Assembly (NCBI GenBank): GCA_020080175.1
Contig: JAGHQL010000007.1
Location: forward strand, 1-64,000
DNA from: Glutinoglossum americanum
Lineage: Eukaryota > Ascomycota > Geoglossomycetes > Geoglossales > Geoglossaceae
Direction of reading: 5' to 3'
DNA length: 64,000 nt
Part shown: piece after piece, positions 46,186 through 56,063 of the stretch
Layout: every line of letters begins with the position of its first letter
Numbering within the stretch: the stretch's first letter is position 1
Made by a program: the position numbers and the translations under genes
The notes under the pieces: generated by a model
The model's input: only the letters and a program-made list of their open reading frames with translations
What the model was told of the DNA's origin: nothing
The model's database searches: none

Positions 46186-47946
46186 GTGACATCCTACGCA
46201 GTTTCCGCATCGCAGAGCTCATTCTATCACAGCTTCTACGCTCCTGCGCAGGATGCCTGTGCAAAGTCTCAGCAGCGATTACGGAAGTTGAAGCTACAAG
46301 ATGAAGAACACCTCCTGTTGCAGTCTTCGATTAAACCTGAAGATATAGTCTCCAAATTGCTGCAGATACAAACTGAGCAGGAAGAAAGGACTTCGAAGAG
46401 TACCTCTACTGGGAAGGCCACTTCGGATTTCTTCAACTCCTTCTGTACTTTTGCCGACAACATCTCACAGGTCGTTACTGTGCTCTTGCCTCAGTCACCT
46501 GCGTATTCTGTTACATTCGGGATGCTATTTATTCTGTTTAAAGTAGGAACCATTCCGTGAATCCCCTGCTGTTCCTATCAATCTAATGGGTTCCTTTTCC
46601 AGGCTGTTGTGACCAGGAAGGACAGGGAGGAGTCTTTACTCGCTTATATCGGGATCATTGGCTCCCGACTTCCTTTAATGGACTTCTACAAGACCGTCTT
46701 TCCAACCGATGCGTTGAAGGCTTCTGTAGCACGAATTTACGTGCATATCATGAGGCTCCTTGACGAGGCAATAGTCTATTATCGATCGTGGCGGCTAAGC
46801 AAGTCCCCTTTGAAAAGAGAATTAGCTACAATTGATGACTGATAGGAAATAATCTAGGCAAACTTGTTGACGCGGTGTTGCAGCCAAGTTCGAAATTTGA
46901 AGACTATATCTCTAAAATTGACGAAGAAATTAGAACAATGAATGATCTTAAAGATGCGGGTCACATCGCTCAAGCTGCTGACATGATGGAAGTGGTAACG
47001 GACACTGGCATTGGTCCGTACAGTATCCTGTTCGCGTCAAGTTTGAGATCCTGTGCTGCTAACGTTCCATAACAGTGGTGGCAAAACTACATGAAAGTTT
47101 CACGAACAAAGCAAATGCGATCGGCACAAGCATGGAGATCCTTAACTCTAAACTTGACGAATTAACTCTTGAATCTGGATGTAAGCATGCGTATCCCAGG
47201 TACCATGTAGTCATGTCTCTAAAAGTCTCACTTCAACAGATTTGCTCCACTTTGAAACCGTGAAACATGCCAGATCACTGCAGGAAGTACTTCTTGCTGG
47301 TGGACGGGACGCAGAGGAGGAGCTTGATGCCATCCTGAGTCTGGGGTTCCACCTTTCGCAAAAGGACCACTGGGAGAACAACGGCGTGCTCCAGAGCCTC
47401 TTCGAATGGTCTCGGAATGAGCGCGATGAGCTTCTATGGATTGGAGGGATGTCTGGGAACCATGGCACTTGGGTGACCGAATTATCGGCGGATGTTGTCC
47501 AAGCACTGCAGCCACAGCTCGTCACCCTCTTGTATGTGTTTTGCGATCGGCCAAACAGCGAGAGGCTGACAGCGATGGACCTGGTTCGCCGCCTCCTGAT
47601 CCAATTGCTTGACCTGCACCCGCAACTCGCTTATCGGCGACCCGAACTCTGTAATACATGGCGATTCCAGAAGGCCGTGACGTTTGGACAAATCTGGCGA
47701 ATTTTCCAGCAGCTTGCCGCTAGCGTTCCTAACCTCTTCATTGTTATTGATCGTGTTGAAGAATGTCTAGCCGATGAACAGGCGGACCTGGTTCGCCAGT
47801 TGTTACCTTCTCTCATTGGATTGGCATGTAGTTTGAAGGAAGTGAGCGTCCTTCTTACAAGCACCATGGACCCCCCGGAGGAGATACATGAATTGCCATT
47901 CTATCAGACGTATATTGATACTTCTAAAAAGGCGAAACGGAGATAA
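46186..47946 (+). CDS. NLR/STAND-type protein N-terminus (DUF7708-like)
   Basis: Several exons: about 46186-46545, 46600-46840, 46870-47015, 47075-47180 and 47240-47946. The order of motifs is that of the fungal DUF7708 domain: FFNSFCTFADNISQVVTVLLPQSPAYSVTFGMLFILFK, then AVVTRKDREESLLAYIGIIGSRLPLMDFYKTVFPTDALKASVARIYVHIMRLLDEAIVYYRSWRL and DAVLQPSSKFEDYISKIDEEI. A NACHT-like stretch follows: LLWIGGMSGNHGTWVTELSADVVQALQPQLVTLLYVFCDRPN and PNLFIVIDRVEECLADEQ. The usual nucleotide-binding loop is not canonical, and no repeat domain follows before the stop. No ATG opens the first exon in frame, so the start is unresolved. It may be a short NLR-like protein or a decaying copy. Confidence 0.7.
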
Positions 47947-48977
47947 GCATATATTGCTTTCAATGACGCCGTTACGTTGGCAAAGGGAATTTATCCAGTA
48001 TTTTGTAATTTGGAAACTGCTCGCATACCCCTTTTTGAAGTTTTATTTGCTCGTATACCCCCTATTAAGTTATTTTTGCTCGCATACCCTCATTCCAGAG
48101 TCTCACCGCGCCATTTCCACCGCTTGTTATCTAAAAAGTTCTTACAACCCTATATCCTTTCCCGCTTTTCACACCCTATCTTGAGCAATACAGTATTCAA
48201 GATTGTTTGTCCCTAGATAGGCGATGAGTCCCCAAGCCTCGAAGCCACTCGGGGAAGCTATCGTAGCATTTTGCAGTTGAAAAGTGGGCGAGACCCCTTA
48301 CCATTTTCCAAGGCAGATTCGCAGGCGCTATGTTATCATAGTTTTTTACGGCAGGGTGAAGGGGATAGGAGTAGGGGGTTGTTGTGCCAAAAAATAGATA
48401 GGTTGCGGAGAAGTGAGTGTTGGGCAGCGATGGGTTATGGTGAAGTAGGCCAGAGCTGTTTGAATATAGTATATATGTTTACGATGACTAAACTAAGCGG
48501 ACTAGTTACCTACCTAACCGGTTTGAAGGTGATTATCCCGGCACGCTCTCTATTGCCTTGCTTAACCCCTATATCACACGGGCTTTTGGCTACGCGAGAA
48601 AAGGAGGGATATAATGATAATATCTAAAAAAAAAATGAAAAGAGGGCGAGAATATGATTAATTACCCCCGCCGAAAAAAAAAATAACGAATAGGATTCAA
48701 AGGATATTTTCCCTTTTTTTGTACATGGGAGGTTCCCATGGGTTAAATGACACAAAAGACTCGTGACGGTCAGGAGGAAGAACTAAGGGGGGAAGCCCAA
48801 CGTCTTTTCTTTCTGCTACGATATTTTAGGGATCTCGAAATCATTCATTTCTTGTTCTTGAGCTAAATCTGCCTAGAAAAATCCATCTGCTCCAATCCGA
48901 TGCGCCCCCTTATACACCAAATTTCCTTATCAAAACACGGAAACTATTAAAAACCAACGTTAGGAGAAGCGCCGTTT
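47947..48977. other. Intergenic region with three imperfect repeats
   Basis: About 1 kb with no supported gene. Three copies of TGCTCGYATACCC start at 48018, 48048 and 48077, spaced 29-30 bp. A frame of 118 codons at 48271-48627 has no recognisable content. Confidence 0.45.
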
Positions 48978-50867
48978 TTACGCAGGATTTCCGTGACCCG
49001 GAGCCGCACCACCCGAACCACCCGCGTGCGCCGGGACAGCAGCGTACTCTCCAGCTCCCTTATTCGCATCCTTCGAAAATTGAAAAATATCATCGTTCTT
49101 CCAAGCCTCCACGAGAGGGGGATGAACGCACCCAACCAACTTCAGGACAAGCGGTTCGGCGAGACCGAGGATGAGAAGGAAAGCGGAGAACACGACGACG
49201 AAGCCGATTCCGAAGACGCTGAGCGAAGTGTAGCCTATACTGTGGAATTTGACGAGCCTGCAGGTTATGTCCTTGGATTTCGTCGTGTTCAGGGGGTTGG
49301 TCAGGTGGTCTTTGTTTAGTGAGGGCGATATGTGCACTGTGCGGAGGAGGTTGAGCTGGATCTGCGCGAGGCCAGTATTGAACCAGTGCGAAACTTCCGT
49401 TTTCCACTGCTCGCGGTCGACCCTCAATTGATACGGCCTCTCGTAGTTATCCATAAGCCGTAGTGCCCTACTGCCCAGTCTGCCGATGGCTTCGCTCACC
49501 CTGGAGTAGATAATCGAGAGCCTTACTAGATTTGTCGCGGCTTTCTCTCGGAAGGGGACGGTTTTGTTGTCGTACGGCCACCAGCCGCTGGAGTTCATTA
49601 TTGATTCTAGGGGTCCGCATTCGTTCTTGTCGAGATTGCAGATTTGGAGCTGGTCGACGCAGGCGAGGGATGTGGCGTAGTAGTCTTTGAGGTAGTAGGT
49701 ACGTCCGTCTCTGTCGTCTACAGCGGGGAAGGTGGCTGAAAAGAACGGGTCGTAGGAGGGCTTGGTGAATGTTATTCCGTTCATCGAGAGGTATATAACT
49801 GTTACGTCACCTTCGCCACCCTTGGGATTTAGTGGTGCGTGTGGGCCCGTGGCCCTGTTCGGGTCGTTGTCCAGCGGATAGTGTGAGAGTCGGTAGCCAC
49901 TATACGTATCGCTAATCGCTAGGTAGGTGACATTTATATCGTTCACCGTACCGGGAGAATAGATGTAGGCGAGAGGAACCTTGGGGGCAAGCTTGTAAGC
50001 TCTATTTTGTTCAGGTGTGCCGGTCGCTTCTCCGGAGGTTAAGTTTTTCGGATAGATGAACGGAGCGTTATTGAGGGGTGAGCATGTCATCACGCGACGG
50101 AACGAGTAATGGGATGCTATGTTGATACCGAGTTTTGAGAACGGCAGGTGGCCTGTATCGAGAGTTAAGGCTGAGTTGTCGCCCTCTAGGCAGATTCCGG
50201 GTGCGAACGGGCAAGAAGCATTATGTGTGGCCCTCCATTCGAGTCTCTGAGACGCAAGACGATTACAATCTGCAATGTTTTCTGCTTCGTAACAGTTGCG
50301 AGCGTAGTTTTCAGCTGCGACGGTGTTGTTCGCTAGGGTGTCCAGCCAATCCAACTGATCATCTGGCAGGGTCCCTGGCGGCGACTCATCCATTCCGGGC
50401 GAAATATAATACCCACAGTTCGCTCCGCCATCGCCAATCACTATATTGCCGAGGGAGATTTTCGATGTGAAGATGCCAGCACACAGGAATGAAAGCCAGT
50501 GCACCAACGCTATCACCAACACCGGCAAGAGCTTCCGTAGCGGCTGTGGGTATTTGCGTAGAGATGTCTGCTCTGCAAACATGACTTCAACGAGTCTAAT
50601 GACGGCACTCAGATCAGAAGAGACGGTTCTCAAGATCACCCTCTGGGAATCGCGAACAGGTTCGCCGGTCCTCCTGGGTCGTCCTAGCATGTGTAGTATC
50701 ATCCGCCAAAGCCCCCATGAGCTGCCGGCTGCTATGGTCACAATGATAGCGAGGAAGGCCAGAAGGGTGGCTGCGTCTTGGTTTGGTAAAGTCAGCCTCT
50801 GCCGCAACGGGGAACTCTGGTCATAGTCAGTCCAGAACCCGACATAGACACCATCTTGATTGGGCAT
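48978..50867 (-). CDS. Large fungal membrane protein of unknown function
   Basis: A single open frame. I prefer the start MPNQDGVYVGFWTDYD at 50867 (629 residues), because VYVGFWTD is close to the start in similar fungal proteins. An ATG at 50948 is also in frame. There is an N-terminal membrane pair (LLAFLAIIVTIAAGSSWGLW and LLPVLVIALVHWLSFLCAGIF). A long loop of about 400 residues follows with many Cys and several N-glycosylation sites (NNT, NAS, NVT, NSS), so it is probably extracellular or lumenal. A C-terminal hydrophobic segment (YTSLSVFGIGFVVVFSAFLLILGLAEPLVLKLV) precedes a Gly/Ala-rich tail. I recognise the architecture as common in Pezizomycotina but know no function. It is divergent from hapX. 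Confidence 0.75.
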   Translation of the reverse strand: MPNQDGVYVGFWTDYDQSSPLRQRLTLPNQDAATLLAFLAIIVTIAAGSSWGLWRMILHMLGRPRRTGEPVRDSQRVILRTVSSDLSAVIRLVEVMFAEQTSLRKYPQPLRKLLPVLVIALVHWLSFLCAGIFTSKISLGNIVIGDGGANCGYYISPGMDESPPGTLPDDQLDWLDTLANNTVAAENYARNCYEAENIADCNRLASQRLEWRATHNASCPFAPGICLEGDNSALTLDTGHLPFSKLGINIASHYSFRRVMTCSPLNNAPFIYPKNLTSGEATGTPEQNRAYKLAPKVPLAYIYSPGTVNDINVTYLAISDTYSGYRLSHYPLDNDPNRATGPHAPLNPKGGEGDVTVIYLSMNGITFTKPSYDPFFSATFPAVDDRDGRTYYLKDYYATSLACVDQLQICNLDKNECGPLESIMNSSGWWPYDNKTVPFREKAATNLVRLSIIYSRVSEAIGRLGSRALRLMDNYERPYQLRVDREQWKTEVSHWFNTGLAQIQLNLLRTVHISPSLNKDHLTNPLNTTKSKDITCRLVKFHSIGYTSLSVFGIGFVVVFSAFLLILGLAEPLVLKLVGCVHPPLVEAWKNDDIFQFSKDANKGAGEYAAVPAHAGGSGGAAPGHGNPA

Positions 50868-52013
50868 CGCGATTTTGTCCGCTGAAGAAATTTTTGTTTT
50901 GGTGATATTTGTAGAACTTGGGACGGGTCTCCGAGAGCCAATATGCAAAATATGGAACTAGAGGAGGGGGCGTACGCTTCCATTCTATCTTATTTACCCC
51001 CTACAGCCTCAAAGTTTGCAAGTGGAAGAGAACCCATTGCTCGGGGGCCTCCACGAGGCAATAGCACCACACATCGCTTGAACTTGTCGCACAGTGCATG
51101 GGCCCCTTCTGGGCATGTAGAGAGTGTTATTAGAAGTGGTGAGAAGATGTACCACCGGTCCCCATCCTATTGCGAAGTTTCTATTTTAGATATGTGACAT
51201 TAGTTTGTTTGTCTCTGCCTTAGCTCTTTTCGATTGATTCGGGTCCTTAGCGCTTCGGAGGTGTGGTCCAGCCTTGGGGTTCAGCAGTGAAGAGACGGTA
51301 CCAGTTCATTGTCGTGTCTTAGCTCAGCTGGGTTCTGCTTCCGGAAACAGACGGGGTCTAGTCGTGAGTTCCCTGGGCACATCTTGGCTCGAAAGAAAAA
51401 CGGAAATCCCCTTCATGCATGCATAGGGAGCAGAGCAAAGTCTCTGCCCACCGGCCTTGGGGTTACTAGAAAACAATTGGTCGCTGACTGCCTCTAGCTA
51501 TTACCGCCTAGGCTTTGACAACATAGATTCGAGAGGTTTGGTCTAGGAAAGGGCTGAGTTAGAGGATGGTCTGTCAGGTGGAGAGGGACTAGGTATCCTT
51601 TATATGAGAGGTTGTGGGTTGGTACATTTTCTGGCATATTCTTCTGCCCGAAACTTAATGGACTGCATTTGGAGCACTGGGTGGGGATGGGATGCCAAGG
51701 ACGAAGCCTAAGCATCGCCTAACTCACCATTTAAAGCGGCGATACGGCCAAGACGAGTAATCTGATCATCTGATAAAATTTGTAAATCCCCCACCTTGTT
51801 CCAAGTTGCTTCGACTCCATTACTTGCCCAACTTGGTGATAAACCGCTGTAATCAGTCATTGGTGTATGGCCGTGCGAGCGGCGCTGGGAGTGAGTTTGT
51901 ATGCTTACGCATAAGTTTGTTTTTGCTTTGTGGAAAGGGACCTGGTTGAAATGACCGCCTCTCGTACATGTAGTTACGTTTATCGTGGTTAACACTTTGT
52001 CTAGCACGCGCAG
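50868..52013. promoter_or_regulatory. Divergent upstream region of the membrane protein and hapX
   Basis: About 1.1 kb with no supported gene. The half nearest hapX carries GATA-type sites (see the separate entry). The long leader fits a regulated transcription factor gene. Confidence 0.55.
51760..51776 (+). promoter_or_regulatory. SreA-type GATA site in the hapX promoter
   Basis: ATCTGATCATCTGATAA contains one exact ATCTGATAA (51768-51776) preceded directly by a second ATCTGAT. ATCWGATAA is the published consensus of fungal iron-responsive GATA repressors (SreA, Sfu1, Fep1). It lies about 240 bp upstream of the hapX start. Another TGATAA is at 51837-51842. In aspergilli SreA represses hapX in iron-replete cells, so the position makes sense. 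Confidence 0.7.
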
Positions 52014-53597
52014 ATGGCTGCCTCTCCAGCGCACCAGGCGCCAACACCCTCCGCGTCCGCCGGCTCTCCTTTATCCGTCGCTACGGCACAAGCGCCGGTA
52101 CCACCACTTGCCATGAAACCGTCACCAGGACCATCATCGCCCGTGGTCCCGTCACCATCAGGAATTGTCATGCAGAAGGAATGGGTAGTGCCACCGCGTC
52201 CAAAACCTGGTCGCAAGCCTGCGGTAGACACCCCGCCTACCAAGCGTAAAGCGCAGAACCGAGCGGCACAACGTGCGTTCCGTGAACGTCGGGCTGCGAG
52301 GGTTGGTGAGTTGGAGGAGCGAATCAAAGAGATCGAGGAGGAAGATGCAACCAAAACGAAGGAAATGGAGGCGCAGATTGTGCGACTACAGCATGATGTA
52401 GAGAGGTTCAAGGGCGAGGTGGTGGCGTGGAAGGAGAAGTGTGCAATGCTAGACCAGGCGCTCGAGCAGGAGAGAGCGGGGAAAGAGAGGGCTGATAGCG
52501 AGCAACGAGAGGCTTATAGAGGCACGGCAGGAAATTCCATACCACCTCCAGCTCCACAAAACCAGCAGCATGGCCAGGACTCCAATCTACCTCACCAACA
52601 CAGTCTTCCTGCGCCTCAGGAAGAAGAGATTGAATTAATCGGCTGTGGCAACTGCACTAAAGACTCTCACTGTGAATGTGTCGCACAAGCGATCAACATA
52701 TCTTATCCTGTAGGAGACTTTAGCGCCTCATCCAAACGTCCGCACTCCCCCCAAGCAGCAACAGCCGACACCACAAAACGCCTTCGAAACAGCATCAACT
52801 CTAATCCCGCCGACCTCGAAACAGACTTCACAGCCCTCTACTCCTCAGACAGAACCACGACCCAGTCAAATATCAACTCATCCGCGGATCCGGGGGTCCC
52901 CACTACCGCCAAAAATACCGTTATGCCCACAAGCCTCTCCCCCGACCGACACGATATGTGCGGTTTCTGTCAAGACGGCACTCCCTGCGTCTGCGCCGAA
53001 CTCTCCCTCGCCATCTCCTTACCCGAAACCAATACGAACAACAAACCCAAACGGAACCCAACGCTCCTCCCTCAATTCACCCCACCACCATCCGACACCG
53101 ACGTCACCCTCCCCCCACTCTCTCTTCCCCCCCTCCAACCCCCCATAGGAGCAACAGCACTAGGCTCCTGCGCTAACGGCCCTGGAACCTGCGCCCAATG
53201 CCGCGCAGACCCTAACAGCACACTCTTCTGCAAAAGCCTAGCCGCCATTCGAAATAACGACGACAACACCAACACCGACGGCAATAACGGCAACAACGTT
53301 ATACCCGACCCCCCACCAGCCTGCTGCCGCGGCTCCCCTACCGCTGGCGGCCCCTGCTGCCGCGACCCCACCAACAGCAACGCAGTCATGCTCTCCTGCG
53401 CAGATACCTACCAAGCACTGAGCCGCCACCCAGGCTACGAGCTCGCCACCGACGAGTTCGGCAGCTGGCTCAACAGGCTGAACACCTGTGGCACCGGCGC
53501 TGCCGCCGTGGCGGCTGGGAGGCCGGCTATGGAAGTCGAGGCCGCGAGCGTTATGGGGGTGCTTAAGTTGTTCGATAGGCGGTTTGGCAGGGGGTGA
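52014..53597 (+). CDS. hapX: HapX-type bZIP iron regulator
   Basis: A single exon of 527 residues. Residues 54-70 (QKEWVVPPRPKPGRKPA) form the CCAAT-binding-complex interaction domain. Residues 76-95 are the bZIP basic region (KRKAQNRAAQRAFRERR), followed by a coiled coil to about residue 160. Four Cys-rich clusters follow: CGNCTKDSHCEC (211-222), CGFCQDGTPCVC (316-327), CANGPGTCAQCRADPNSTLFC (386-406) and CCRGSPTAGGPCC (437-449). A conserved C-terminal block has CADTYQALSRHPGYELATDEFGSWLNRL. With the CBC, HapX represses iron-consuming pathways during starvation and activates them in iron excess. The Cys clusters sense iron, probably through Fe-S clusters. The promoter GATA sites fit SreA control. 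Low-complexity Asn/Asp and Pro stretches separate the clusters. Confidence 0.95.
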   Translation: MAASPAHQAPTPSASAGSPLSVATAQAPVPPLAMKPSPGPSSPVVPSPSGIVMQKEWVVPPRPKPGRKPAVDTPPTKRKAQNRAAQRAFRERRAARVGELEERIKEIEEEDATKTKEMEAQIVRLQHDVERFKGEVVAWKEKCAMLDQALEQERAGKERADSEQREAYRGTAGNSIPPPAPQNQQHGQDSNLPHQHSLPAPQEEEIELIGCGNCTKDSHCECVAQAINISYPVGDFSASSKRPHSPQAATADTTKRLRNSINSNPADLETDFTALYSSDRTTTQSNINSSADPGVPTTAKNTVMPTSLSPDRHDMCGFCQDGTPCVCAELSLAISLPETNTNNKPKRNPTLLPQFTPPPSDTDVTLPPLSLPPLQPPIGATALGSCANGPGTCAQCRADPNSTLFCKSLAAIRNNDDNTNTDGNNGNNVIPDPPPACCRGSPTAGGPCCRDPTNSNAVMLSCADTYQALSRHPGYELATDEFGSWLNRLNTCGTGAAAVAAGRPAMEVEAASVMGVLKLFDRRFGRG

Positions 53598-54225
53598 TTA
53601 TGGGGGAGGAGGTTCATTCTTCACCAGTCGGTCGGTGGTCTGGGGTATATGGAGTAGGGGACTCTTTGTTGGGACTTATACTTTAGATAAAAAGCCCCCC
53701 CCCCCTTTAACCGTGGGCAAGTAGATTACATAGATTCACACCACATCGTACCGGTTAATCGACCCCCCCCTTTTTTTATCTTTCTTTCTCTCTTTCCATC
53801 ATGGCTATACATAGACAACGACAACGACGATACATGTTATATAGAATCCCTTACTTTGCCCCCCGCGCCCGAACCCCGCCGCCTGAGAGAAAGTTTAAAA
53901 AAAAAACAAGGGGGAAGGAGAAAAGGCTGAAAAAAATAAAAATAAAATAAGTTGGTAAAACTGAGAAGAGAAGTCACTAGTTTTTGTTTTTGTTTTTTAG
54001 ATCCCGCCGCGCCAACCTTTTGGGATTACATAGAAGGTAAATGAATAAAAATAAAGTAATGTATGTACACACGAAATAAAAGGGCTGAGGGAAGTGAGAG
54101 AAACGAAGAAGGGTAGGATATCCACACCCTTTTGCTTTTTACTTTGGAGAGAGGGGAGGGAGGGGTGGGGGCTTGTGGGAGAAGATCCGCCACTGCTGCT
54201 AGGGTGGAGATGGGTTCGGAATACC
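53598..54225. other. Convergent intergenic region
   Basis: About 630 bp between hapX and UGO1 stops, with C, T and A homopolymers typical of 3' UTRs in this genome. A plus-strand frame from 54094 mostly runs antisense to UGO1 and is rejected. Confidence 0.5.
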
Positions 54226-55823
54226 TTAAAACTCGCCGCCCTGGCCCGATCCCTGTGCGCCCCCGAGGGCAGCTGCACCCCACACGCCCACCAGACCCCA
54301 CATGCCGACTCTCCACCCCCTCCACAGGCCCTCAGCACCCTGGCCCCTTTTCCTCCTCTTCCCGGGCCCCGCCGCGATCCCGACCCCCCCCTCGCCGTCC
54401 CCACCCTCCTCCCTAACGATCCCCCACATAGTCCCCACGACGCCCCTATAAGCGCCCACGTCCACGACCGTCACGACGGACCGATCGCCCTTCATCACGC
54501 AGTCCATTTGACCTCTCCGCAGGACTGTTTCGAGAGGTAGGCGCACAAAGAGCTCGCCGACGTGGCTAAGGAATGTAAGGAGGGAGTAGGCGGTTGGTGT
54601 TTGGATGGGGTCGAGTTGGAGGGTTTGTCGGAGGAATAGGGGGGTGCTGGTTGTGAGGAGGGTGGGGAGGGTGGCGTGGAGGAGGGTTGGGGCGAGGAGG
54701 GGGGAAGGTAAGGAGAGGGTTTGGAGGGTTCGGAGGGTTGGGGCTAAGGAGCGGGGGGGGTAAGTTGTTGGTGTTAGAATTAAGCTATTTAGTTTTGTTA
54801 GTCGTTTGGTTTGAGTGAAATCGTAGGTGGGGCTCATACCGTGTCCGCACAATATCTAGCGGCGACAGCAACACTCCCGCAATTCCCGCAGCAGCGACCG
54901 CAATCCCTAAACTAGCCCACGGAGACGGCGAATCCGCAATATCTAGTGATCCGATGCCTAGGACGCTTGAAGGTAGTAGACCTGGGTCTGGAATGCTGAG
55001 GAGCGCGGCGAGGAGGGATCGCGTCCAGCATTCGATGGTTTTATGGAGTACACCGTAGATGAAGGATGTGTTTGTGGCTTTCCAGACACCCCAGGCGCTT
55101 TCTTTTTGCCAGAGCTGGGAGAGGACCTCGAGGAGGGAGTCTGAGCTGTGAAGGATTAGTTTGTGGGAGTGAGAGTGGGAGTTTGTGGAGGTTGTAGTCG
55201 TAGCAGATAGGGTTTGGGATGAGGCACATCGTCGCCGGTAGGATGTGCGAGATGTGGGGAAGTGGTTTGATGGTGAAGTGGGGACGGAAGTGGTGAAATA
55301 GGCGGATGGTTCGTCGGGGTCCGAGTCATCCGAGTCTGCCTGTGGTTGTGGAATTATATGTTAGTGGTTTTGCAAGTATTTTAATGAACCACCGAGATAT
55401 CGTGTAAAAACGTACATAACCATGGTCATCCATATATAATGGTCTCTGCCCTCTCACCACCCCCGAACTAAGACCCGCAGCACCTCCAGGGACCATAACC
55501 TGGCATTGAAGCACCGTCTTCGCGACCTCAAACGGTTGAGCTAGCAGCACGCTCATATACTTCCACAATGCCTGATCTAGCCACTCCCGCACCATGTCCG
55601 CCACCGAGGGAGATGCTTCGGAGAGATAATCCGAGTAGTCGAGATCCGAGAGTATATCCCGTGCCGACGAGAATGGCTGTTTTGAAGGGAATACATTTCT
55701 ACTAGGTGGTGTGTGTGATTGGTAGAGGGCGGTGTCTAGTGGTTGTTGACCGATGGAGGGAGATATGTAGTAGGGACGGAGTGGATTCGGGGCATCTCGA
55801 CCTGAATATGAGGAGGGCGACAT
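54226..55823 (-). CDS. UGO1: Ugo1-like mitochondrial outer-membrane fusion protein
   Basis: At least three exons run from MSPSSYSGRDAPNPLRPYYISPSIGQ (start 55823) to the stop at 54226. The early part includes SVADMVREWLDQALWKYMSVLLAQPFEVAKTVLQCQVMVP, where the PFEVAKTVLQ motif is a modified mitochondrial-carrier signature. The middle part has SLLEVLSQLWQKESAWGVWKATNTSFIYGVLHKTIECWTRSLLAALL and SLGIAVAAAGIAGVLLSPLDIVRT (a second carrier signature). The last exon has FLSHVGELFVRLPLETVLRRGQ. This is Ugo1, the carrier-like protein that links Fzo1 and Mgm1 in yeast mitochondrial fusion. Exon borders near 55340-55430 and 54780-54850 follow GT-AG signals. It is divergent from YAH1. Confidence 0.88.
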
Positions 55824-55876
55824 TTTAGGAGAGGTCGGGGGTCCTGCAGTGCGTGATTGTGAATACGTAGAGGTTC

Positions 55877-55892
55877 ATTGGAGTTTCATTGG
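55877..55892 (-). promoter_or_regulatory. Paired CCAAT boxes in the UGO1/YAH1 divergent promoter
   Basis: ATTGG occurs at 55877-55881 and 55888-55892, i.e. two CCAAT boxes on the minus strand 11 bp apart. They lie in the 240-bp region shared by UGO1 and YAH1. CCAAT boxes are bound by the CBC, HapX's partner. Confidence 0.45.
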
Positions 55893-56063
55893 AATTTACC
55901 TCTGTTGTTGTTTTTCCTCGCAGCATATGATCGTAGCGATAGATATGTACGCCAAGCCCGGACTTTTTCTGGTGTTTTCTCGGCTCTCGAGCTCAGGTGG
56001 TGCTCTACGCTTTTTACATGCGTGCATCTTTCTGATAGTCAAATTGGTTATTAAGGGGCAGCC

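Noticed and set aside
48271-48627. 118-codon frame in the gap after the NLR-like gene
   Set aside because: No motif, no splice partners, atypical composition. Insufficient support.
54094-54540. 148-codon plus-strand frame overlapping UGO1
   Set aside because: It is the antisense shadow of the last UGO1 exon, proline-rich only because the sense strand is glycine- and arginine-rich.
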